DNA of 64,000 bases from Dirofilaria immitis (taxonomy: Eukaryota; Nematoda; Chromadorea; Rhabditida; Onchocercidae): NCBI GenBank assembly GCA_024305405.1, contig JAKNDB010000092.1, positions 3,255,501 to 3,319,500 on the forward strand, written 5' to 3'. Positions 1 to 13,138 of this stretch are shown piece by piece. A model generated the notes under the pieces. It did not search any database. It was not told where the DNA came from and was given only the letters and a program-made list of their open reading frames with translations. Every line of letters begins with the position of its first letter. Within the stretch, counting starts at the first letter, position 1. The position numbers were made by a program, and so were the translations under genes.

Positions 1-140
1 GGATCATATTTCTAAAAAATCCTTTACAATTTGTAAATTGTTGAAAAAGTGATTGTATTTCTTTAAGTTATCCTTTTTTTTAAAAGAAGTCAGTGATCTC
101 TATTATCTCAATGAATATCTCTAAAGTATAATTTTAATAG

Positions 141-3100
141 TGATAGAAAATATGCCGGAACATTCACGAATATTTAAGCTCCCTGGAAAAACGACTAATT
201 TCAATGCCATTTGGAATCTGATCAAGAGCTATAAAGCTGGTTATTCATATTTGGGTGTTGCCATTCCGGTAACCGTTCTGCGGGGATTTTTTTCCTGCTT
301 GTTTGTTTCGAAGTTTCATCAGTACTTGAAGTAAATTTATTTTGTTCTCTTCTTGATATCTTTTTATTCAGTTTGTTAATTGTATTTCTACGATTTCATT
401 CATGGCAATCCTTCCTCATTATTTTGTTTGTAAGTTTATTTCTGTTTCAAATAAACCGATGAATTGAATGACTAATTTGCAGATAGCATTAGCTCCAAAT
501 GAAGAAACAGCCCAACAAGTGTTTATAACAGCTGCTGTGTACACAGCTCTAATTATTATTAAAACGATGTTCGAGGCAGTTGGAGTATTTTTTAATGCTT
601 AGATTTAACAAGTTTTGTCCAAATTGAAAATAATTCTCTTTTATTTTGTAGATTCTCAAAATATAAATTTGATTGATTTATTTTGCTAACATAATTTTAT
701 TACGATTTGCAAAAAATGGATAGTATTAGAGGTTAATCATGCAACCTTCATGTTCCGTCATTTTATAAATATTTATAGCGTTTATTTATCGCATTATATG
801 GACATGGTTTTTGTGGATATATGAGGAACAAAATGTTTCGAAAAATATTGAGACATGGCGCAACTTATTTCGATGAAGAAGCCAATACACCTGGGAGATT
901 GGTTCATAAGCTCATGTCTGATACCGCAACACTTAACAGAGTAAAGAAGCTTAGTCATTGTAGGTTACTTATTAATAGGATGAAAGGACGGCTAATAATT
1001 TTTATTCTGATAGTATTTATCCGGCCTAAGACATTTCTACAATCCAAATTTTGGAGTAACTAAATAATAGCAGTCTTTTATGCTTCGTCTGAGATTTATG
1101 ATATCGGATGATTTTGTATCGAACAATAAGTAATGCTGCACTTAATTTCAGATTCTTGGCGATAAATTGGATTTGTTAATTCCTGCAGTTATATGTTCAA
1201 CAGTATCAGTTACTATTGCACTGTTAATAAACTGGAAGCTAGCACTCATCTGCGGTTTCCAATTTCCAGCATTTTTCCTCTTTCGTTTCGTAGAATTACG
1301 AGAAACTAGTAAGCGACATCGACAAATGGCCGAACAGGAAAAAAAGCCGCCAACGTTCGATATGTTTCAAATTTTTAATTTTTTGAAGAACTTTTCATTT
1401 CTTAGCAATAATGTAAAAAGACTCCACGAAATGTCTTTTATTTATTACGCTTATATTACTTATATATCTGTATTCTATTGACTGATGCCAAATCTCAATC
1501 ATTTTCAGTTAGCAACCTCAGTACTATCAAATATGAGTACAATTAAAGCCTATACTCTACAGGAACATTTCAACAATATTTTTTACGAGACGTTGAAACC
1601 TTTGCAGAAGTAAACCAATAAAATTATTGGCATAATGAGAATATAATAGTTACTATTATATATTTTCCAACATATAATTCATAAGACTCATCTGTAGTTC
1701 TATCAAATCTACTGAACTATATCACCAATAATAACAGCAACAATTTTGCTTACAGCACAATGAAAAGACAATCTTGTATCAGTTCATTCGTATTTGCTTG
1801 CCAGTTCTCTTTCACATATATTCTCATTGCAATAACATTACATTTTGGAAAAGTCATGATGCTAAGTAATGAAATTACGCCGTTCAATTATTTAAGGTAA
1901 AAAATATCACTTTATGGTGCAGAAATCTGATTCTGACAATCGTCTAGAATATTTATGTCTAGCTTTAAGGATTCAGAAGCTTTGAAAATGTACAACTATA
2001 GCTTAGAAGTTAACATGCTATTTAAAGAAATGCAATACCATGATGATTCATGCATCTAAAAATGTCAAATGCAGGGTTGTACTGTTGACGCAGTTCGGTG
2101 CCAATTTCATTAGTCAGTTGATAGCATCAGTCAATGATATATCAAAAGCACGAGTAGCATCGGGAAATATTCTCAATGTCATTAAGGAAACTGCTGTTGA
2201 TATGAATAATCTAAGTGATGAGGGCTTACGACCGGTTAGTCTACTATTTTTGTTTTTAGAAAAAAAGACGTTAGATATCTTTTAGTTAAGAAAATAGTTG
2301 TCATCTCTAAATGACTACGAAGACTATTTTTCTGACAACGAATCAGTAAAACATCTATAAGCATTCTGTTTCCTAAAGGTATATTTGCGTTTCGTCTAAT
2401 CACTTCAATTCATATATTTGATATGTGAAAATATATTTTAAAAAATTATTTTAGAAGACTACCGCTCGATTAATGTTAAAAATGTTGAATTTCGTTATCC
2501 ATCTCGACCTCTTTACTCTGTACTTCGCAATCTTACTTTGAAGGTAAGATTTTGGTTAATATATATCTTCAAACAAGTTTGATCTTTTCATATTAGAATG
2601 CTTCATAATTTTGATAAATCACACTAAAATTTTTAAATCATGAATTTAATTCATTCAATCAAGAAACTGGAAATAAAAAGGCATTAAAATACCAAAAAAT
2701 ATTTTAGGTTAGACCAGGTGATTCAATAGCCATCGTAGGTCCATCAGGTTCTGGTAAAAGTTCCATTCTAGCATTATTTCAACGCATGTACAACACGACG
2801 AAAGGAGAAGTGGTATGTTGAATTTTTCAATATCTTTTCAATATCTAATTTACTACAATGAGCAAGAGGAACACATCAAGATCTTTGTGCTACTCAATAA
2901 ATTCTTTTGTAAAACTCTTGTCAGCAAGTTATTTATTTTTTATACGTCCTATAAACAAAGGAGAATTCAGAACCATATTAACAAACACCCTTTATAGTTT
3001 TAGCGCTTAACCATATTAACAAACACCCTTTATCGTTTTAGCTTAAGAGAGTGCAAGATTTTATTAAAAATAAATCAATTTTAAAAAGAATAAGAATTTT

Positions 3101-4688
3101 TTCAATAAGTAGACATTAATTTGCAGCTCATCGATAATTATGACGTGAAACAAATTAATCCAGCATATCTAAGACGTGTGGTCGTTTCAGTTGAACAAGA
3201 ACCAACTCTCTTTTCATTTACAATTCGTGAAAATATTGGTAAATATTATTTTAGTAGCAACAATTCTATCGACTGGGATTGGGGATTTTTGCATGTATAT
3301 GAGTTATATTATATATGCAACAACAAATGCTTTATGAAATACAAAATTTCGAGAAAAGTCAATTTTCCAGCAATGATCAGTGTTATAATTCAGATGCAAT
3401 AAATGAATGAAGAAAATCCCGTTCTTCATTAGTTGTAAATACTCTTCCATGAAAATATTAAATTTGACAGGTTATATGATGTTAAACAAAAATGACTAAT
3501 CAGCTTCCAAAATTTCTTTTGCTGAAACGAATTTCTAATTGAGGAAAAAGAAATTTTCGAAAATATATTGTTTTTAGGATATGGCCTACCGGAGGATGAA
3601 GCAACTGAAGAAAAGATTGTAGAGGCAGCCAAAATCGCAAATATACATGATTTTATTTTATCACTGCCACAAGTAAGAATGAAAAAATAAGCAATATTTT
3701 AAATCATAATTGATACATTGATACTTACTCATCATTTACTTAAATCCAAATATTTAACAACTGATTAATTATTAATCACTATCTACCCATTTGATATAGC
3801 ATAGTTCTTAAACTAACATGCAAGTTTAGGGTTATGACACCGAGGTCGGTGAATTTGGCGCTCAACTTTCCGGAGGTCAAAAACAAAGAATTGCGATTGC
3901 TCGGGCGATAATACGAGAACCGCGTGTGCTGCTGCTTGATGAAGCCACTGCCGCCCTTGATACAGCAAGCGAAAAGGTCCGATGGAAACTTGTACTTTTC
4001 TGATCTTTCTTTGAGCGCTTTGTTTTAATTTTGCAAATTTCATTGAATCAAGCAGAAAAATTATGTTCGAAAATATAAGAAAGTTTGCGAACCCTTTATA
4101 AATTTAATTATTTTTCTTGATTTGTAGGCAGTACAAAGTGCTCTCGAATCAGTCAGCAAAAATTGTACTTGCATTTACGGTATGTTAATCTAATGGGAGA
4201 ACTAGATCATAAATTTTTAATTGAAATTAACATAATGGAAAAACTTAATTGTGTTCAACTTACATAAGAATTGCGTTAGACGGAGATACGGACGTAATCT
4301 GATAAATTGATGAATTTTATTAATAGAACTAGATTTATGTGAAAAACTAATATACATATAAATCAACGATCTTGAAATCCTAAAAATCTGTTCATCTTTT
4401 AAGTGGCGCATCGCTTGTCGTCTATAAGATCGGTGAACAAGATTTATGTATTGGTTGATGGCGAAATTGCTGAACAAGGTTTAATTTTTGCGAGCAGATT
4501 GTTTGAAATTGTTGAACAAGATTTTTTTAGTTACCAAATTTAAGTAAAATTTTTGACACTTTTAAGGTCTCGAATAATTCTTTCGCTTAAGTATTAATTC
4601 ACTTTGCATTAATAACTTTACAGGTACACATCAAGAGCTCATGGAAGAGAAAGGTTTATACTATGAAATGAATCAGTCGGAAATTTGA
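141..4688 (+). CDS. P-glycoprotein-like ABC transporter (ABCB), C-terminal half
   Basis: ATP-driven membrane exporter of the ABCB/P-glycoprotein type; the window holds what looks like the second membrane domain and second nucleotide-binding domain (about 600 residues). Exons read as 141-330, 483-584, 779-940, 1152-1354, 1509-1609, 1756-1896, 2075-2234, 2455-2543, 2708-2812, 3127-3238, 3578-3672, 3830-3976, 4128-4179, 4404-4478 and 4624-4688. The membrane part has the usual intracellular-loop pattern ([12 protein letters not shown]). The ATPase part has FRYPSRP, Walker [11 protein letters not shown]-loop SVEQEP, signature LSGGQ, Walker [12 protein letters not shown] and the switch histidine in VAHRLSS, so it looks catalytically intact. 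The ATG at 152 is probably internal: an acceptor AG at 139-140 suggests the exon continues a linker from upstream. Frame breaks sit at the T7 run 287-293 and the A7 run 1339-1345, and a phase mismatch at 2455; adding one base to each repairs them. A half-transporter is the alternative. Confidence 0.85.
2971..3046. repeat. 38-bp tandem duplication in an ABC transporter intron
   Basis: Two adjacent copies of a unit that begins AACCATATTAACAAACACCC, at 2971-3008 and 3009-3046, nearly identical. The repeat lies in the intron between the Walker A exon (ends 2812) and the Q-loop exon (starts 3127). It looks like a simple recent local duplication. Confidence 0.85.
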
Positions 4689-5027
4689 TGAATTTGAAGC
4701 TGAATCATTTTTCTTCTCACTCGTTCAAAGGTGCCACAGCTATATTTAAGCGATTTGTCCTTACATTCATCTCGCTGTATTGTGATAAAATGATTTCTTA
4801 AATTCAACAGTAACGCTGTTCATAATTGTGTGTATTCTAGCAGATGAATTTTTATGTGGAATAAATTCAACAGAATGTTTTTGTAATAAGATTTGTAAAT
4901 TATAAAGTCCTTAAAGGCAAAGATTTCTGTAAATTCAGACATTTTAAAGCAAGCAAAATTTACCAAGCTCGAGCATACATTCGAGATCTTGAAAGGAATA
5001 CATTAAACCAGATCAGGGTATTTCAAA
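4689..5027. other. Convergent spacer after the ABC transporter gene
   Basis: Non-coding as far as I can see. It separates the plus-strand transporter stop at 4688 from the stop of the minus-strand candidate gene at 5028. AT-rich, with no long frame and no repeat. Confidence 0.5.
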
Positions 5028-5865
5028 TCAAGGATTCCGCGGAACAGTCACCGAGTTTTTTTGTCTTGCTTCGACTATTTTTTCAGTAACAAAATTTCCA
5101 GCTTCGCTTCTCGAATCGGATATAATTTTTGTTTTAACTGAATATTTACCTCCTATGAAGTCCGGTATGTCTCATTCTCCTGAAAAAGTTAAAAATAACG
5201 GTGGTATATATTGCCCTTTTCCTATTTACTTGGTTGACCGAACTAATACTAAAGTAGAATTTTAATAGTTCTCTTCCTCATGATTCAAACGTGTAGTGTA
5301 CATACACCACAAAGAAAATATTTATATCATCAAATCATTCTTACGATGCTTTTATTTTTACTTTCTAGTTAATATCGCCATTATTGTTGTCAGGAAAATT
5401 TATTTTTGGGAAAAGATCTTGTTTGTTTATAATTCGGTTTTTCTGCTGTTATGACTCCGCTAAATCAATTAACAGTTTTATCAGTTTTATACGACATCGT
5501 TATTATTGTATCACGCCTATACAATAATAGGAGTGATACAATACATAAATAGATGTCCTCTAAATATGTGTTATAATTATATCTTTACCTTGACATTCTC
5601 CTTGCGCTCCACCACTGCTATTTTCCATGTTTCCACGCCACTGTTTCATTGCTGTTCCTGATGAACTGCCGCCCGTGCTGTTTTATCTTTAAATTGCTGC
5701 TTCTGGTGCCGTCGACTGCTCCTGGAACTAGAGTTCAATTAAATTAGTCTTTCAAATTCTCACCTTTTAAATTCCTCGATTATTGACCGTTTTGAAACTA
5801 TCTATTCTATTTGTCCCTTTCGCATTGTTGACTCGTTCGAAACTAATATTTGACTCCTCTGTCAT
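5028..5865 (-). CDS. Small unrecognised minus-strand gene candidate, broken
   Basis: I do not recognise this product. Three exon-like segments: 5865-5764 (ATG, begins MTEESNISFERVNNAKGT), 5727-5589 (basic and Ser/Gly-rich, contains SSGTAMKQWRGNMENSSGG) and 5179-5028 (contains DFIGGKYSVKTKIISDSRSE, ends VTVPRNP then TGA). Splice sites are plausible: GTGAGA and GTAAAG donors, CTAG and TTTTCAG acceptors. The predicted protein is about 130 residues, polar, without a membrane segment or signal peptide. Three problems: a stop at the end of exon 1, a frame change inside exon 2, and an in-frame TGA just after the exon 2/3 junction although the frame continues open for about 49 codons beyond it. Given indels elsewhere this may be a real gene read badly; a decaying gene is equally possible. 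Confidence 0.4.
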
Positions 5866-8331
5866 TTTTATATACAATTAATAATATTGATACACAATTA
5901 AATACACTTTTTTTGCTTCGGTGGTACTGTTTTAATACATATGAAATAATATTAAAATTTTGTTTATAAAATTAGCAGCAATTGGTTGGAATCTCAATTT
6001 GACATCAGAAATCAATTCATAGCCTCTTTGCCTTAATATTCGAAATGCATCATTTCTATACATAATTAATACGTGATTTAAGACTGTCATGAGACAAGAA
6101 ACGAGAAAATGATTTACCAAAAAGATTTTGCAAAAAAAAAGCGAGATATATGGCAAGTAGCTACTATATTTCTATACCAAGTTTTCAAAATATATTCGAT
6201 ATTAAATAATAATCAACAATAAATAACAGTTAATATCATAAATCATTTCATTAACGTTCATCTTTAAATTAGATACTCTACATAATTGATCATGCTGGAA
6301 AAGAAGTGTATCAGTCAGAACTTTTTATTAAAAATTTTCAAAAGATTTACTGACAAAAACTTACTTCGGAAGATTTTAAGAACCTTTCAACCAAAAGTTT
6401 TCAAAATATCAATTATTAAAAATAATTTAAAAACTTACTAATCGAAAGGAAAAGACGATGACAATTCCCAACGTTGTTTAATTCATTTATTTCGCTTTTA
6501 GTGAGTTTGAAATCGAATACTTGATAAAAGAAAAAACTATTCATTTTCGAAAATCGCTTTAATTTTCTATTTATAAATTTGGAATATCAGTTTATGCACT
6601 ATTTTTTCGACTATCAGTCCTTTTAATCTCATAAAATTATTCAAAGAGAGTATATTAAAATATACATCGAAATTCTTCCTGATTTATTGCTCTTTAGCGC
6701 TCTTTAGAATATTGCGCTCAATAATATATCACACTTTCTCATACTTTTGGCAAATTTTTTTACTATTTCATCCTTTAAAATTGGTTTTGCTTCGGCCCAT
6801 TGCATCTTCTTAAGAAATATATTTAAATAATATAATTAATTGATAGAAGCAAAAATGAATAAATTCATAGAAAAGCGAATAAATTAAGCAAATAGAAAAA
6901 TTTCATGAAAAAAATTAAGCGAAAAAGCAAGAAAAATACTGTAAAATCCGAAGTTAAAAAAATTAAAAACTTCAATTCTCAACTATTCAATTCGCCATAT
7001 CGATCCAAATGATGTGTATGAAATTAATGAGATACCATGTTTTTTGTGCCTTCATGTAACTCAAACTGAGGCAACTGCAAATGACATTCTACCTAAAATC
7101 AAACAGCATTTGAAAAAATAACTCCATACTGAACCTTTGTGAGAAACTATCGATCCTACTAATGTAGCGAATAACGCAAAGAAGTTCGTGATAAAAAATT
7201 TGTAGATCAAGATGTTGCAAATTGATTCACATTAGTAATCACATTTAGGTATTCTAAATGAAGGCGATAACTCTTTTGATCTCATAACTGACATCCAACT
7301 GCGAAATCCTAAGCATCGAAATCATTGTGGAAAGAGGTGATCGGCGAGGTTAATTAGGAAATAATATTAAGGGTGATAGTACGTTCCTTTTTCATACTGT
7401 GTAAATTGTGCTAGGTATCGTTAAGATTTTTGATTGATTGTTAGTTATGTGGCAGACAATTATATATGAGGGTTTATTATTTTATTAAAAAAACTGTGAG
7501 GACAATTCCTTTGATTAACCGAGACAAGCTGTAAGAATGACAGATTGATAATTGAAATGAACAGATAAGTGCCAAAAATTAAAGTCAATGAATCAATCGT
7601 TCCAACATAATTTTTATCTGCATTGTTGTATTTCTGAATTCTTATATAAAGATACTGGTATTAAAATAACTAAGTGAAAAAGGGTTAGAAGGAATGCTTT
7701 TAACAATGATATGATAAAATGGGATTAAATGATACAAGAATGAACATTTAGATAAAATATTTAGATTGGTTTCCTTTGAGATGAGAAAAGCATGTTTAGA
7801 TGAATATTAATAATGTAACAAGGATATTATAAATGGAATTGATAAAACTGTAGATAATCATTTATATTTATTACATTGATGAATCATTAAGGAATTTTGA
7901 TAATGTAATTATTTAGAAATATCGCATTTGATTTATAGTTATATATTTTCGGCTTTCCCGACACTACGATTGACTGTAATGAATAAACTTCCACTATATA
8001 AAGAGCTAGGATTAATTAGGAGGATCTAGTGTTGAAAACAAAATGATTGTAATCATCAGCTCATCGTTTAGAGAATCATTTTTTAAGGAATATCCTGAAG
8101 CAGTTTTTCAACTGAACAATAAGAAGAAGGAAGACCTAACAATCAATTTACTAATAATATTTTCGGATAATTGTCAATGTATTTGGTTATTTTTGGATAA
8201 TTGTTCGTCTTATAAAATGTATGAAGAATAAATCCTCTGTCTATCAATAAATGTTTACCACATCTATTCATCTATGCAAATAAGCACCGAGAAACCACGA
8301 CAAGTAGCAATCTTAGAAACTGAACTAAATT
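5866..8331. other. AT-rich intergenic stretch, no firm gene
   Basis: No convincing exons. Two short frames have ordinary amino-acid composition: minus strand about 6813-6723 (MQWAEAKPILKDEIVKKF) and plus strand about 6969-7121 (contains HIDPNDVYEINEIPCFLC). Neither has clear splice context or a recognisable family, so I leave them uncalled. The longer ATG frames here (for example plus 8043-8231) look like chance frames in AT-rich sequence. Confidence 0.4.
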
Positions 8332-9590
8332 TTAACCTGAATTGAACATTATGGATTTCGTAGAAGATAACTTTTGTACTCTCTCAATTTGACTGATATT
8401 AAAATTAAAAACACCAACTGCTTTCGTCAACCTCTTTTGAACATAACTCTCCATGCCCAAAAATGAAATTTTTATCTCGTCTGAATTACATAACGATTCA
8501 ATTATTTTTAATTTTTGATTTGAAGTGCTCAAAAATTTATAAAGTCAATAAAATTAAGAGAAAGACAATAACATTGGGCTAATAGTCCACAGCTTTTCCA
8601 ACGAATCTGATGTATCCGGATGTTTCATTTCATGCTAAAATAAATTTTGTGCGAGAAATTTTCTAAAATATCGAATTTGTTGAATCAGTCTCTGATTGTT
8701 TGTGTTTGAACAATTCGAAATGAATTGAAAGTGTAAAATTTAAGCAAATTTTAGAGTCAGGAACTAATATCAAAAAATGTCGGCATATGAATAAGATACA
8801 AATCCGCAAGTTGCTCGCAATTTCTCCAGCAATTGACATAGTTGTTCGTCGACTTCTTTTGCTCGGTTACGAGTGCACTACAATTGCAAATTTCAATATT
8901 TTGTAATTGTTCATCTTTTCTGTTCATTTTGCGATTGCTACACGTTTATGGACAGTGTTAAAAGAAATTTTGAAAAATAAAATTTGATATATAAAAACTA
9001 TTAACAAAATCATCAAAATTTAAGCAACAAATTTCTTTGCATCCATTTTTATACAAGTTTGTTGTTGTTACTATTAGTCCATTTTTTCCCGAATTCTATG
9101 CTCAATAAACTATTAAAATTTGTATTTTTTCCTAATTAAGAATTACACATCTTTTTTAGAAATAAAGTAAATGAAAGAAAAAAATTTTGATTATCGAGAT
9201 TTCACATTCTCAAAACACAAAGAAATAATGGTCCGAGCTGTATGAAGAAATAAGAGATCAGTGAAAGAAGAAAAGAGATTTTTGTAACTTTTTAAATTCG
9301 AAATACGACATTATCATGAATATGGTGACCATATGTTCATTATTTTGTTTTGACTTTAAGAAAGCATGAGATTGTCTATGTCAATCGGAGAAGCACAGTT
9401 TATATATCCTTTCATTTCAAACTTACCTTTGTAGTAACAAATACATCTTCTCGTTTCAATTTATCCGGCCTAATAAATTCCTCATCTAGAACTTTACCCA
9501 CTTCTTGCACATAGATATAACAAGCAGCCCTTACCAATACCATGGTTTGATACCTTGTAGAGGCTGAATTAGATAAAATGAAGTCACTGC
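8332..9590 (-). pseudogene. Aldo-keto reductase remnant
   Basis: Two separated segments resemble the NADPH-dependent aldo-keto reductase family, a TIM-barrel enzyme of the cytosol. The upstream segment, about 9590-9427, reads ...YIYVQEVGKVLDEEF...KLKREDVFVTTK and stops at a clean GTAAGT donor; this matches the family pattern of a YxNExEVGxxL helix followed by KREDxFxTTK. The downstream segment, 8532-8332, contains LTKAVGVFNFNISQIERVQK, matching the family GVSNF motif, with Phe in place of the usual Ser. The part between them, which should carry the catalytic His and the DLYLIHWP strand, is not readable in one frame and has stops; no C-terminal NADPH-binding exon is seen. The missing core goes beyond simple one-base errors, so I call it a pseudogene. 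A badly sequenced active gene is the alternative. Confidence 0.5.
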
Positions 9591-10400
9591 AGAAAAATCA
9601 TGTTTGTTCTGTTTACACTTTTTATGACCGCGGAAAATATTTCTCTAAAACTTGCTTCCTTACTGTAAGATTTAAAGAAATTATTATCAAAAAATAACAT
9701 GACAGAATCAACCACATTCCCAAATCAGTGATAGGCAACTTTTCTGTCAATAAAAAGACGAATTGCTAGAACCGCCATATATACTAATTTATCTGACAAA
9801 GTATTTTCTTCACTTTACTGATACTGGAAAATGAATGAGTTCAGCGGAGCAACAGATTTATCAGATTTATAACGATTATCATTAGAAATCAAATAGCTAT
9901 GCACGTTTTTAGCTTCTATTTTTAAATAATAAACTGATTTCTAATATTTATGGATTACTGATTAGAATAAGCCATTCAATACAATTTAGCAGCAGAATAT
10001 ATCATTTTCAATTTACCATACCCAAAAAATAGCAAATAAGTTTTCGGTGAAAGCATAGCCAATATAAGTTTAGGATATCTGGAAGCATAAATTTTTTGAG
10101 GAGTCAAGAATAGAAAGCTTATGCTGTAACTAATTCAGTCTTACAACAAAAAGTATGGTCTATCCCGATAATTCATGAAAATTTTGAAAACATCTTGTCG
10201 CTTTTAAAATCATTTTTTTTTAGAAAATTCTTTCTTTAATTTTTGATCTTTCTCCCGCTTAACCAAGAAATCTTACAATTATAAAAATTATTAGAAAGTT
10301 TTATGAAAGAGAATCGAAATTTTTTGAAAACCAAAAGGATTTCAATATATCTTGCAGTTTGTCTAAGTATACGAGCTTAAATGAGGAAATCAATTTTGTG
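9591..10400. other. Intergenic, nothing seen
   Basis: AT-rich sequence between the aldo-keto reductase remnant and the LTR target duplication. I see no exon, no repeat and no RNA gene. Confidence 0.5.
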
Positions 10401-10405
10401 ATATA

Positions 10406-10973
10406 TGTCGCGAACGCTGATTCGCGAAACTCCAACATACAATTACATAATCAAATAAATTTCTTATTGTAAACAAATAAGCAAATAGATTACTCACTGT
10501 AAATTAATGCTCATGAAACTATGAATCATCCCAGTCATATCTACATTCCTTAAAATTGTTTTTCACACGTTTTTGTTGTTATCTAACCAATCTACATCCT
10601 TTTGTTTAAACGCTTATTTTCCCACGCTAATCTCCCTTTTAATCGTACTGTAATATTTCCTCCATATCCCAATCCACATCTTTATGTTTAAACGCTTATT
10701 TTCCCACGCTAATCTCCCTTTTAATCTTACTGTAATGTTTCCTCCATATCCAGTATGTTTCCGGTGCTAGAATTAACCACTCCCACTTCTGGGAAGATAT
10801 AAACCACGAGTGATCATCATCGATATTATTGTTATCACTTAAGTACAATCAGTAATAAACGTTTCGGCTTCACGGTGTGCTTTCAATACAGCTCCACTAT
10901 ACCCTACTCAATCCCCAACACTGGTGACATTTGGTCCCCTCGACGTCAGCTCACACCCAATAAATACGTGACA
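10406..10973 (+). mobile_element. Solo LTR of a retrotransposon
   Basis: A 568-bp block starting TGTCGCG and ending CGTGACA, so its termini are short inverted repeats (TGTC/GACA). It is flanked by a perfect 5-bp direct repeat ATATA, at 10401-10405 and 10974-10978, the mark left by integrase. Inside, in plus orientation, are a TATA-like ATATAAACC near 10797 and two AATAAA signals (near 10855 and 10959). Its base composition is visibly richer in G and C than the surroundings. No gag, pol or second LTR is present nearby, so the internal part was probably lost by LTR-LTR recombination. The 5-bp duplication fits BEL/Pao or Gypsy-type elements; I cannot tell which from the LTR alone. Confidence 0.8.
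10589..10752. repeat. 82-bp tandem duplication inside the LTR
   Basis: Two copies of an 82-bp unit, 10589-10670 and 10671-10752, each containing GTTTAAACGCTTATTTTCCC and ending in TCCATATCC. They differ at a few positions, so the duplication is not brand new. LTR enhancer regions often carry such direct repeats. Confidence 0.85.
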
Positions 10974-10978
10974 ATATA

Positions 10979-13138
10979 CACTTCTAGCATTGTATTCATT
11001 CAGATCGATTATCTGCTTGAACGAATCATATTATACTGAAACCAGATGAAGTTTAATATTAGAAATCATTTTTAGTTAACCTTACACATAGTTTCCAGTA
11101 ATAAATGAAAACAAAATGAACAGTGCGAATTAAAAAAGTTGAATAGAGAGCAACTAAGAATAACATGATGTCCTTGCAATAATTTCAACAAAATGGTTGA
11201 AGAATAGAAGATATCAGAGCAGTAAAGTGTTTCGTGTTTCAGTGATCTATACGACTAGCTACTCGGCTGCTCTCTCTACACATACTTTGATAGCACTAAA
11301 TTTCCCTTATTTTTAAAGTAATTTGGGAAATAGAAAAATATAGTATTGAAGAAGAGTATTGCATGTGTAGCAACATCTCAAAATAGTAACGCTATGCAGT
11401 GATGTATCGAAATGATAATAGCGACATCGTGTAGTGATATATCTAAATGATAACCTTTGAGAGCTGGATAAAAAGATTAACAGATGCTTTGCAAATATAC
11501 TCATACATCACTACATAACAAAAAAACCTCGACTAACAGTCATCATAATTGCTTTATAGTAAATTTATTTTCAAAATTTTGACTGTCAAATTCTCGTCGA
11601 TAACGAGCAACTCTTGAACTCATTTATTATAAAGTATATTTTCGATACATGTGAAAATGGATGATATCATAAATTCTGCAATGAATTACTTCAAAGCAGT
11701 ATTGCCAAGCAATTTGGAATAAGGTCTAATAGTACTTCTCAGTCCTAATATTTAAATAACTAGTATCCTTAGGAATTGAAAACAAATGAATATAATTGAT
11801 TTCTGGTTTTCTTTAAAAGTTTAAAGAAACAATTGAATTATATATTGATAAAACATTCATTATTCCTATTTCATTGCTTATTTTTCATAATTTAAGAAAT
11901 CATTTCTATCTTCTCTTTAAATTATGTATCTTCATATTATCAAAACAGCGAAAAATATTGGTAGGTAGAAAGCACAAATAAACGGAAGTCGGGAATAAAG
12001 AGAAATTATACAGCAAAAAGAGAGAAAATACTGTTTTTTATCCCAACATGTAGAATAGTAATCTTACAATTTCTGAACTCTTTTTTCAACTATACAAAAT
12101 ATCTTAATTATTTGAAATTTATAAATACCTTCAACGATCTATGGGCTAAATCAGATTATATTCCCAAGCAAAACAATTATTTACTCTCGAAATTCCAAAA
12201 ATGAGGCATTATGACAACTAATCAATGCGCTGATTCAATAGTAGTAATACATTTTGAACACTTTATACCAACTGTTTTGTTCAGTTGATTTTCCCATGTT
12301 TATTTAATGATTGAAAAGCTAAAGGTAATATATTATAACAATGATCTGCTGTGAAACATTGTTAATCTATTACTAAGGACGAATATAACATATCCTAATA
12401 TTAGGTATGGAATGCTTGTGAAGTTTTTACTATGACACAGATAATTTCTATAGCATTGAATAATTTATTTCTCTGTGCCTTTTATCGAACAGAATAGATT
12501 TTTGGTACGATTATAGTAAGTACTACGAATATGGCATTAAATAAACCCCAAATATATAAACAAATTGAAAAAATGCGGATGCAAGCAAAAGTTTGTATGA
12601 TTGTTAACAGAAGCAAGAAAGTTTAAAATTGCAATGGCCACTCTCAATAATAATAAGACTTTACTATCTCAGTTAACAACCATTATTATATCTCATCAGT
12701 CCGATAATTTTCCACGAACTTCTTCTACTGAAAAAAACATCATCTTAACATTTCATTTTTTGAGCATTATTTTCATTCTATGAAATCCTAAAAATACTCC
12801 ATTTCACAAAATTTTGTGCTGTTCTAGTCACCAAGGTTTTGTGCTAGCTCTTTGATTACGGTTGCTTCTGTGTAAGTTAGGTAAGGAAAGGAGGAGGGAA
12901 GTAAATGGATTCATTCCTGTATCTCCGGATTTGATAGCTAGGGGGTAAGATGTGATGGTGGGTAAGGGATGGATATGGTGTCCCGTTATCACGTGACAGG
13001 ACACCACATATTCCTTTCTGATCAGTCATCGTCGGATCTTTGGTTTTTGCTTTTTGAACGATCAATAAGAGCTAATTGAGACGGCTGCTTATTTTCAGAA
13101 ACATATTTTTCTCGAAATATTTTTTAAATTATATCTAC
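10979..13138. other. Intergenic region upstream of the P0 gene
   Basis: No gene called. It must hold the promoter for the gene cluster that starts at 13.2 kb, but no core promoter element is obvious. A short imperfect direct repeat occurs near 11397-11455 (AGTGATGTATCGAAATGATA and a near copy). The 250 bases before 13139 are clearly more GC-rich than the region further upstream, which fits a promoter of a highly expressed gene. Confidence 0.4.

Noticed and set aside
1953..2009. Possible extra ABC transporter exon ([15 protein letters not shown]).
   Set aside because: Skipping it joins exons 1896 and 2075 in phase with the expected family sequence; including it breaks the phase.
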